A stretch of 6,513 bases of DNA from an uncultured Anaerolineales bacterium (GTDB lineage: Bacteria > Chloroflexota > Anaerolineae > Anaerolineales > UBA11657). The DNA lies in assembly GCA_913040765.1 (NCBI GenBank), contig CAJWIA010000086.1, forward strand, positions 1-6,513. Reading direction: 5' to 3'. Positions 1 through 5,701 of the stretch are shown one piece after another (the first letter of the stretch is position 1; the number at the start of each line of letters is the position of its first letter). The notes beneath the pieces are model-generated. The model saw only the letters and a list, made by a program, of their open reading frames with translations, ran no database searches and was not told the DNA's origin. The position numbers were made by a program, and so were the translations under genes.

Positions 1-511
1 CCTGACGAATATTAAATTCAGCAGTAGATGTTATATTACCAGATCCTATTGCGCCGCCCATGATAACGAGCTGCTCAATACTCGAAACAACATTTGGGTA
101 AATACGGAACAAAGTAGCTATGTTAGTCAGCGGTCCAAGCGCTACAATAGTCACCTTCTCCGAAGTGTTATCGATTTCCCCAGCCAGAAATTCCACTGCA
201 TGCTTATCAATAACTGTAGAGCCGCTAGCAGGCAGATCTATACCTCCCAACCCATTTTCTCCATGTATTTCAGTAGCATTAAACATATTTTCCAATAGAG
301 GAAACTCCATACCCCTAGCAACTGGAATATGAGACGCGTCAGCAACATTTAAGATATCCAAAGTGTTTCTCACAACCCTATCTATGGGTACATTACCAGC
401 TACGCAGGTCACACCTTTTACATTAAGCTGAGGTGACCTAGCAGCTAGAAGCAATGCTAACGCATCATCTACTCCTGTATCAACATCAAGGAAGATATTA
501 CGGCCAGACAC
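1..511 (-). CDS. Nucleoside hydrolase (IunH family), N-terminal part, third in the operon (NH-C)
   Basis: This encodes the first 170 residues of a nucleoside hydrolase, which splits the N-glycosidic bond of ribonucleosides into base and ribose in the cytoplasm. The window edge removes the rest; family members are about 310 residues. Visible hallmarks are the N-terminal calcium/ribose loop LDVDTGVDDALA (Asp11, Asp15, Asp16), VAGN at 37-40, HGENGLGG at 83-90, ALGPLTNIA at 124-132, MGGA at 151-154 and AEFNI at 164-168, whose Glu and Asn bind ribose in characterised members. Thr replaces the usual Pro in the DxDPG loop, a variant I believe occurs in the family. The overall look (VAGNV, GN-T-AEFNI) is closest to RihC-like enzymes, but substrate preference is not assured. 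An in-frame TAA three codons upstream of the GTG at 511 makes that GTG the only plausible start. It lies 28 bases after NH-B with no clear Shine-Dalgarno sequence. The reading frame is intact as far as it can be seen. Confidence 0.9.
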   Translation of the reverse strand, partial: MSGRNIFLDVDTGVDDALALLLAARSPQLNVKGVTCVAGNVPIDRVVRNTLDILNVADASHIPVARGMEFPLLENMFNATEIHGENGLGGIDLPASGSTVIDKHAVEFLAGEIDNTSEKVTIVALGPLTNIATLFRIYPNVVSSIEQLVIMGGAIGSGNITSTAEFNIRQ

Positions 512-539
512 TATAGATTACGCACGTCTCAAATGAGCC

Positions 540-1460
540 CTAGTACATCCTGAGTGTATCAATTAGCAGCTTGAAGAAACGGTCGCTATCAATTGTCACC
601 GCAACTTCCATATTAGCTGGTTTAGATTTAACTGATCCAGGCCTGACATCACAGAGCGTCATACCATAAGTATGAGTTCCTGTTGTTTCTACAACCACAT
701 GCATTGGTTCAAATTCAATCATAGTAGGATCTATCATAGCCGCAACAGCACAGGGATCATGCATAGCAGCACCATCATGACTATGCCTTGTACTAGTACC
801 CAAATAGAACGTTAGGAGATCAGCTATAACTTGTGCAGTTGAATTATTAATCTCCCGTATCTCATCTATGTGCTCTTGTTTAGCCAAAACCTGTCTGGTC
901 AAATTGAGTCCCGACATTAATATCGGAATCTCAGATCGAAATACTATATCAGCAGCTTCGGCATCTACATATATATTAAACTCTGCAGCAGCAGTATAGT
1001 TACCACTAGTACTGCTGCCACCCATAATACTCATAAGCTTTATACGGTCACGTAATTTTGGTTCCTTTCTTAAAGCCAATGCTATATTCGTTAATGGGCC
1101 CATAGGCAAAAGTACTAAGTCAGATGTACTCATAGCAGTATCGATAATAAAGTCAACGGCATGACCTTCTTGAAGTTTGGTAGTGGGTTCTGGAATTTCG
1201 GCGCCATCCATACCAGATTTACCATGAACATGAGATGCGTAAACTGCATCACGAAACAATGGTCCTTCCGCTCCTCGTATTACCGGTATATCTGTCAAAT
1301 TACCAAATTCCACTATCTTTAGAGCATTAGAAGTAACATTGTCAATAGATTCATTGCCAGACACGGTAGTAATCCCCAGTACGTCCAAATGCTTAGCAGC
1401 CAAAAGAATAGCTAACGCATCATCATGACCAGGATCACAATCAATAATTACAGATGTCAT
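540..1460 (-). CDS. Nucleoside hydrolase (IunH family, RihA/RihB-like N-terminus), NH-B
   Basis: This is a complete 306-residue nucleoside hydrolase, the normal family length, without signal peptide and so predicted cytoplasmic. It hydrolyses ribonucleosides to ribose and a free base. The metal/ribose loop is IDCDPGHDDALA (Asp9, Asp13, Asp14). MGPLTNIA follows at 120-127, with Met120 where the family uses a backbone carbonyl as a calcium ligand. MGG is at 146-148, AEFNIYVD at 159-166, and MHDPCAV at 233-239, with His234 and Asp235 matching the active-site His and calcium-binding Asp of characterised enzymes. TYGMT near residue 266 is the usual C-terminal signature. The DCDPGHDDA form resembles the pyrimidine-preferring RihA/RihB group, so cytidine/uridine preference is a reasonable but unproven guess. 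The ATG overlaps the ARH stop by 4 bases and is preceded by a near-perfect ribosome binding site six bases upstream. The stop is TAG. All expected catalytic residues are present. Confidence 0.95.
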   Translation of the reverse strand: MTSVIIDCDPGHDDALAILLAAKHLDVLGITTVSGNESIDNVTSNALKIVEFGNLTDIPVIRGAEGPLFRDAVYASHVHGKSGMDGAEIPEPTTKLQEGHAVDFIIDTAMSTSDLVLLPMGPLTNIALALRKEPKLRDRIKLMSIMGGSSTSGNYTAAAEFNIYVDAEAADIVFRSEIPILMSGLNLTRQVLAKQEHIDEIREINNSTAQVIADLLTFYLGTSTRHSHDGAAMHDPCAVAAMIDPTMIEFEPMHVVVETTGTHTYGMTLCDVRPGSVKSKPANMEVAVTIDSDRFFKLLIDTLRMY

Positions 1461-2542
1461 GAAGATCCTCCTTGATTGTTAAGTGCGATTTTTGTAAGTC
1501 CCTCAGCCAGTTCATTGATATCAAATTCATCATCAGCATTGGCTTGCCAGAAAGTTTCAAACATATCTTTTGGCATAGCATCAACACCACGAAGGGCGCC
1601 GGCAAGCGATCCAGCAATTGCTGCTATCGTATCAGTGTCATTGCCGATATTAGTACCTCCTACTATCGACTCCAACGGGTCTCCCTCTGCAAACACAAAA
1701 AGTCCAATAGCAGCTGGTATCGACTGACAAGCATCTACAGAATTACCTATACTGTCTTCAATCAATTTGATTGCTTCAGGTAAAGATTCAGCCTTAAGTG
1801 CTAAATTAACGGCGAGCTCACTCCTGACTAAAATACTCGGGCCTGGCACGATACGTCCATGTTCCTTTGCAAGATCTTCACCCCGACGTGCACCATATAG
1901 ACAAGCCTTTACTACAGAAAAAACATCTGCGCCTTCTTCAAGCGCATGGGCCACACCAGCAGCTATTGCACATGCAGAAGAAATAGCGATCTGAGTAGAG
2001 TGCGATGGTATACAGGTAACAAGTGCTGTATCACAAGCTGAATCAAGATCCCCGGGATGAATCAATCCTGCCGGCGCCACTCTCATCGCTGCACCATTTG
2101 TGGCTCCATGCGATGCCGGCTGTCGGTCTGATGTGCCAATAACACCTACAAGGTTAGGATCTTCGCCGTCCTTGAGAGCTTGTACTACCAATCGAGTAGT
2201 AGGACCCATGTTACCTACATGAGGAGACTCATCTGCCCACTGCAATAGACACGCAACCCAATCGTCATGGGTGAGTGATCCATCACATTCTATAAGCTTA
2301 TTTGCCAAATAGAACATCTGACTGGCATCATCAGTTACCTGACCAAGCTTGTTACTCTCTGCCCCAGACCAGGTATCTGGAGGAGGCTGCTGAAATGATC
2401 TGAGTGGTCCTCCAAACTTTGCAAATATTTCAGTGTGGTGCCACTGTTCCGTAGCAGCTCCAAGCGCATCTCCCATGCCCGCTCCAGCAAGTCCACCAAG
2501 AACATGGTTATACAAGCGCTTCTCATCGATCGACTGAGTCAT
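1457..2542 (-). CDS. ADP-ribosylglycohydrolase-family protein (ARH/DraG fold)
   Basis: This complete 361-residue protein belongs to the ADP-ribosylglycohydrolase family (ARH/DraG), binuclear Mg/Mn enzymes that cleave bonds at C1'' of ADP-ribose on proteins or small molecules. Family signatures appear in order: GGLAGAGMGDALGAATE (16-32); the metal motif TDD (Thr70, Asp71, Asp72); ATNGAAMRVAPAG (147-159), the substrate-loop region; and GNDTDTIAAIAGSLAGALRG (300-319), with Asp302, Asp304 and Thr305 as the second metal cluster. All metal ligands expected for an active enzyme are present. There is no signal peptide, so it is predicted cytoplasmic. It sits between two nucleoside hydrolases, overlapping each by 4 bases, and no ADP-ribosyltransferase is visible. 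That context argues for a catabolic job on imported ribosylated compounds rather than DraG-type protein de-ADP-ribosylation, but this is inference. The ATG start is supported by a GGGAGGA site eight bases upstream. The C-terminus (QGGSS) also encodes the NH-B ribosome binding site. Confidence 0.93.
   Translation of the reverse strand: MTQSIDEKRLYNHVLGGLAGAGMGDALGAATEQWHHTEIFAKFGGPLRSFQQPPPDTWSGAESNKLGQVTDDASQMFYLANKLIECDGSLTHDDWVACLLQWADESPHVGNMGPTTRLVVQALKDGEDPNLVGVIGTSDRQPASHGATNGAAMRVAPAGLIHPGDLDSACDTALVTCIPSHSTQIAISSACAIAAGVAHALEEGADVFSVVKACLYGARRGEDLAKEHGRIVPGPSILVRSELAVNLALKAESLPEAIKLIEDSIGNSVDACQSIPAAIGLFVFAEGDPLESIVGGTNIGNDTDTIAAIAGSLAGALRGVDAMPKDMFETFWQANADDEFDINELAEGLTKIALNNQGGSS
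1465..1473 (-). promoter_or_regulatory. Strong Shine-Dalgarno site for NH-B, embedded in the ARH coding sequence
   Basis: Read on the minus strand this is AAGGAGGAT, followed by CTTC and then ATG; six bases separate the GGAGG core from the start codon. It lies inside the last codons of ARH, where it encodes the Gly-Gly of the C-terminal QGGSS. Together with the ATGA stop/start overlap, it fixes the NH-B start and predicts coupled or re-initiating translation. Confidence 0.85.
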
Positions 2543-3483
2543 TTATTGCTTCCTCCCACTCTTTTTATATACATAGCTAACATTTCGTCTGCATTAACAC
2601 CTAGACAAACATTTGTTTTGGCTTCTCTACCCCAATGATTTTTCCAATCAGCAACTGTCTGACCACTACAAGGATGTTCTCCTTTAATAACATCAACATA
2701 TAATTTCCTCGTTGAAAACAAATCTGGTTTGATCAAATAGGCAATAGCTGATGAATCATGTACTGGCATAGAGGTCTCACCCCTATATTTCTTGTGGAAA
2801 TCCAAATAATGAGGAGTAATCGCCGCAATCATATCAGTAGTGGGCGTTTGGCTTTTAGCAAGAGAAGCTAGATACTTAGTATCCATCAACACTTGTGTAG
2901 TAACGTCAAGACCAACAACTGTAAGATGCCAATCCGCGCCAAACACCAGACTAGCTGCCTCGGGATCATTATGAATATTAGCTTCTGCCAGTGGTGATGC
3001 ATTACCGGGCACATCTACTGCACCACCCATGATAACCACTTCTTTTACATTCTCGGCTATTCTAGGCTCAATCGACAATGCCAGACCCAAATTTGTTAAC
3101 GGACCAATAGCTGCAAGCGTAAGCTCACCCGGCTGAGCCATAATTGAATTTACGATGTGAATTGCGGCAAAGTCAGACCCAGCACTTCGCGGTGAAGGAG
3201 GCATACGAGTCTCTCCCAAACCATCACTACCATGCACTCTAGCACCTTCACCACCAAACTCTCGAAGTAGGGGTTTATTAGCACCTTCAAACACCTCCAC
3301 ATTGCTAAGGCCAACTATATCTAAGACTCTTAACGCATTTTCAGTAGACAAAGATACAGGCCCATTACCAAAAATAGTTGTGACTGAATGCAATGTAATT
3401 TCAGGAGAATTTGCTATTAGAGCAATCGCCATTGAATCATCAACACCTGGATCAGTGTCGAGGATAAGTTTATGAGATTCCAT
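2539..3483 (-). CDS. Nucleoside hydrolase (IunH family), divergent subgroup, NH-A
   Basis: This complete 314-residue nucleoside hydrolase is of normal family length and has no signal peptide. It is predicted to cut the ribose-base bond of nucleosides in the cytoplasm. Motifs: ILDTDPGVDDSMAIAL (7-22; Asp11, Asp15, Asp16), with Ser17 where Ala is usual; RVHGSDGLGE (82-91); AIGPLTNLGLAL (125-136); IMGGAVDVPGN (151-161); AEANIHNDPEAA (166-177), with Ala instead of Phe between the ribose-binding Glu167 and Asn169; PVHDSSAIAYLI (240-251), with His242 and Asp243; and GQTVADW (274-280). EANI-NDPEAA, HDSSA and GQTVADW together mark a subgroup different from NH-B, so it is not a recent duplicate. The specific base preference is not predictable by eye. 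It is the first enzyme gene after the permeases, 106 bases downstream of them, and its TGA stop overlaps the ARH start. The ATG has only a weak AGG very close upstream, so its translation signal is poorer than that of ARH or NH-B. Confidence 0.94.
   Translation of the reverse strand: MESHKLILDTDPGVDDSMAIALIANSPEITLHSVTTIFGNGPVSLSTENALRVLDIVGLSNVEVFEGANKPLLREFGGEGARVHGSDGLGETRMPPSPRSAGSDFAAIHIVNSIMAQPGELTLAAIGPLTNLGLALSIEPRIAENVKEVVIMGGAVDVPGNASPLAEANIHNDPEAASLVFGADWHLTVVGLDVTTQVLMDTKYLASLAKSQTPTTDMIAAITPHYLDFHKKYRGETSMPVHDSSAIAYLIKPDLFSTRKLYVDVIKGEHPCSGQTVADWKNHWGREAKTNVCLGVNADEMLAMYIKRVGGSNK
2551..2557 (-). promoter_or_regulatory. Strong Shine-Dalgarno site for ARH, embedded in the NH-A coding sequence
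   Basis: Read on the minus strand this is GGGAGGA, with eight bases before the ATG of ARH at 2542. It lies inside the final codons of NH-A, encoding part of its C-terminal VGGSNK. It supports the chosen ARH start and, with the ATGA overlap, translational coupling of NH-A and ARH. Confidence 0.8.
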
Positions 3484-3589
3484 AACCTATAGTATTTTCA
3501 GGTCCTATAATTATTGAGACTTCAGATATCTGCACCTAAATTCTTGCTTATTGCGATACCCAAAACAAACAACTATTGCGCGCCTGTGC
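3484..3589 (-). other. Intergenic spacer between permease and hydrolase genes
   Basis: This is the largest gap inside the downstream half of the operon (106 bases). It holds a 10-base perfect palindrome CAGATATCTG at 3523-3532 but no terminator-like GC stem with a T-run. A weak promoter-like pair is readable on the minus strand: TTGTTT at 3563-3568 and AAGAAT at 3540-3545, 17 bases apart, matching the consensus at only 3 and 4 of 6 positions. An internal promoter for the hydrolase genes is possible but not demonstrated; read-through from the permeases is equally compatible. Confidence 0.35.
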
Positions 3590-4510
3590 TTATCCCTTCA
3601 ATCCTGTCGTGGCCACACCTTGTATATACCACTTTTGGAGTGCTAAAAAGATTATAATTACAGGGAGTGAGGCTAAAGTACTACCTGCAAATGTACGGCC
3701 CCAGAATATTTGAGTTTGTGTGGTTTGATTTGCTATAGCAACTTGTATCATTTGCAAATCAGAACTATTTATCACTATCAAAGGCCAATAGAAAAGGTTC
3801 CAGATAAATTGGAATTCTAGCAAGGCCATAGTAATAATACCAGGTATAGCGTTAGGAAGAATTACATGCCAGAGAATACCCCAAAGCGAAGCTCCATCTA
3901 TAGTCGCTGCTTCATCCAGTTCTTTAGGAATTTCCTTGATGAATTGAGCCAAAGCGAAGATAACAAACGGACTAGCAAACCAAGGTACTATCAATCCCCA
4001 GAACGAATCGCGCATACCTAACTTTGACACAACTATGTACAAAGGTACTATTGTGGCCTGAAACGGTATTAACATAGTTGCTACAACAAATATCAGCAGA
4101 AAATTCTTGAAAGGAAAATCTAGTCGCGCAAAGAAATAGGCGCCCATTGTATTGAACACAAGTGAGCAAGAAACCACCGCCACTGAAACAATCAGACTAT
4201 TGGCCATGAATCGGTGAAAATGCAGTCCATACATAATTCCTATTTCACTAATCCCAAACATATCCAGGTATGTATCCAGGGTCCAAGTAATTGGCCAAAA
4301 AGTATGAATAGTAAACGGATAAAGATTAGCGAATATTTCTTTCTCTTCTCTTAAACTACCCAGCACCATCCAAGCTAAAGGAGCAACAAATACCACTACA
4401 AGAATTAGATACAGGAAATTCTCACCTAATACTAAACCTAACTTTTTTAGGATCTGATTTGGAGATCGTTTACGTACATCAACACCAGTATTTGTATTCA
4501 CAGTTTCCAT
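3590..4510 (-). CDS. ABC transporter permease, CUT1 family (MalG/UgpE-like)
   Basis: This complete 306-residue inner-membrane permease forms half of the translocation pore of a carbohydrate-type (CUT1) ABC importer. The N-terminus is cytoplasmic and basic. A first hydrophobic helix lies near 30-52, followed by a soluble loop (about 53-100), then further helices near 103-128, 136-160, 170-190, 222-245 and 275-292, giving the expected six-helix MalG-like layout. The EAA loop, which contacts the ATPase, is KELDEAATIDGASLW...ILP, with Glu200, Ala201, Ala202, Gly206 and Pro219. The C-terminus GVATTGLKG is typical of the MalG/UgpE group. It follows the other permease by 34 bases. A weak GAAGTG just upstream of the ATG may serve as ribosome binding site. 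Transported substrate cannot be read from the sequence; the downstream nucleoside hydrolases suggest a ribosylated compound. Confidence 0.93.
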   Translation of the reverse strand: METVNTNTGVDVRKRSPNQILKKLGLVLGENFLYLILVVVFVAPLAWMVLGSLREEKEIFANLYPFTIHTFWPITWTLDTYLDMFGISEIGIMYGLHFHRFMANSLIVSVAVVSCSLVFNTMGAYFFARLDFPFKNFLLIFVVATMLIPFQATIVPLYIVVSKLGMRDSFWGLIVPWFASPFVIFALAQFIKEIPKELDEAATIDGASLWGILWHVILPNAIPGIITMALLEFQFIWNLFYWPLIVINSSDLQMIQVAIANQTTQTQIFWGRTFAGSTLASLPVIIIFLALQKWYIQGVATTGLKG

Positions 4511-4544
4511 ATTATCACTTCACTATTAATAAAATTTAATCGGA

Positions 4545-5477
4545 TTAATACTCAACATCAGTCCTAAACAACCGCATCTGAATCATGCTAACCACTAATA
4601 AAACTAGCAAAGTCACTACCGACATTGCGCTAGCATAGCCCATATCCTGGAAAAGAAAACCATATTGATAAATATAAAACACTATCACCTTGGTTGAATC
4701 CATGGGACCACCCTTCGTCATGACATAGACAGGGACAAAGTTCTGAAACGAAAAGATAGTTTGTGTAACCACTACAAACATCAACACACGCTTTAACAAA
4801 GGCAATGTGATGTGACGCATGATTTGCCAAGGCTTAGCACCATCCACGATAGCTGCTTCCCGATATACGACTGGTATACCTTTCAGACCAGCCATGATAA
4901 TAATCATGCTAAAACCTAGATCTTTCCATACCATCATAGCACTCATAGCTGGTAAAGCTCTATCAGCATCTGACAAAAATACCTGCCTAGGTATACCAAA
5001 TGCTGACAATATACTATTAATCAATCCAAGTTGAGAATGATACATCATCGCCCAGATGATCGATACAACTACAACTGATGTGACCACTGGGGTAAATATC
5101 GCCGATCTGACTATTGCACTAGACCGAGTCTCTTTTTGCAGCAATACTGCAAGCATGAGCGAAAGCAACACCTGAACTGGCACCTTCATGAGGACAAACA
5201 TAGCTGTCACCTTCATGGATTTCCAAAAATAAATATCCTCCATCATGAATTGGTAGTGCTGCAAACCAACAAAATCCCTATACCCACCCAGCAAACTGTA
5301 TTGCCACAAGCTGGCTCTAGCAGCCGCAAAGATTGGCAGATACCTGAAAATAGAAAAGTTTATAATAGCTGGCAGAATGAATAAGAATGCTATGAAATAA
5401 TAACGGTTTCTCGGCGTCCACAATCTAGCGAGGAATGACGAGGGTTGGTCTGTAGATGATATAGGAACTGTAGTCAT
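4545..5477 (-). CDS. ABC transporter permease, CUT1 family (MalF/UgpA-like)
   Basis: This complete 310-residue inner-membrane protein is the partner of the downstream MalG-like permease. Hydrophobic segments lie near residues 27-47, 88-113, 123-146, 176-198, 229-250 and 280-300, a six-helix layout without the long extra N-terminal part of enteric MalF, as is usual for UgpA/LacF-type proteins. The EAA loop, which docks onto the ATPase, is REAAIVDGAKPWQI...ITLP (Glu207, Ala208, Ala209, Gly213, Pro226). VYVMTKGGPMDSTKV (250-264) is a family hallmark. The start at 5477 gives a short cytoplasmic N-tail (MTTVPISSTDQ...) before helix 1, but no strong Shine-Dalgarno sequence is seen just upstream, so initiation may be modest. 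It comes after the solute-binding protein gene, separated by 224 bases with a strong hairpin that could reduce its expression relative to the binding protein. Confidence 0.93.
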   Translation of the reverse strand: MTTVPISSTDQPSSFLARLWTPRNRYYFIAFLFILPAIINFSIFRYLPIFAAARASLWQYSLLGGYRDFVGLQHYQFMMEDIYFWKSMKVTAMFVLMKVPVQVLLSLMLAVLLQKETRSSAIVRSAIFTPVVTSVVVVSIIWAMMYHSQLGLINSILSAFGIPRQVFLSDADRALPAMSAMMVWKDLGFSMIIIMAGLKGIPVVYREAAIVDGAKPWQIMRHITLPLLKRVLMFVVVTQTIFSFQNFVPVYVMTKGGPMDSTKVIVFYIYQYGFLFQDMGYASAMSVVTLLVLLVVSMIQMRLFRTDVEY

Positions 5478-5622
5478 TGTCTAATTATTTTGAATAAGTT
5501 CTTTCAACCTTGTAAAACATATTGAAACAGTTTTACTAACTGCTTCGCCTCTCTTTAAAACAGCGTTCCAACTATATGTACTTGAAACTATTGATTAATA
5601 ACCGTAAAACACAGATCGAGAG
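5478..5622 (-). other. Leader between the hairpin and the permease genes
   Basis: These 145 AT-rich bases lie between the hairpin and the first permease start. No open reading frame with recognisable content is seen. A small 5-bp inverted repeat (CAGTT/AACTG, 5528-5542) is too weak to call. Several AT-rich -10-like hexamers occur on the minus strand (for example TATAGT near 5571-5576), but none pairs with a convincing -35 box, so no promoter is assigned. Confidence 0.3.
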
Positions 5623-5665
5623 TGTGAAAGAAGGCACGGATTATTCGTCCGTGCCTTCTTTCACA
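5623..5665 (-). terminator. Perfect 18-bp hairpin after the solute-binding protein gene (leaky terminator or mRNA-stabilising stem)
   Basis: The arms 5623-5640 and 5648-5665 are perfect inverted repeats of 18 bases around a 7-base loop (5641-5647). The core GGCACGGA/TCCGTGCC is flanked by AAAGAA on the 5' side and TTCTTT on the 3' side, so a shorter GC stem followed by a U-rich run forms on either strand, as in bidirectional intrinsic terminators. The U-run is interrupted and the pairing extends through it, so termination may be incomplete. It begins 36 bases after the binding-protein stop and ends 145 bases before the permease. Stems at this place in ABC-importer operons commonly let the binding protein be made in excess of the membrane subunits; applying that here is inference. 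Confidence 0.75.
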
Positions 5666-5701
5666 ACAAGTAGCAATTATGTGTTAGCTGCTACCCCTCT
5701 A

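Noticed and set aside
1..511. NH-C as a pseudogene
   Set aside because: The frame is intact to the window edge and all expected N-terminal motifs are present; the missing half is due to the window boundary.
1472..1783. Plus-strand open frame opposite the end of ARH
   Set aside because: It mirrors conserved ARH codons (including the GNDTDT region) and has no family features, so it is a shadow frame.
2335..2526. Second minus-strand frame inside the ARH gene
   Set aside because: It is out of frame with a well-supported catalytic domain and shows no domain of its own; no independent ribosome site.
5136..5384. Plus-strand open frame opposite the N-terminal half of the MalF-like permease
   Set aside because: It is antisense to conserved membrane helices, with low-complexity, unrecognisable content; no evidence of a gene.
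5528..5542. Small inverted repeat CAGTT/AACTG upstream of the MalF-like permease
   Set aside because: A five-base AT-rich stem with a five-base loop is expected by chance and lacks terminator or operator context.
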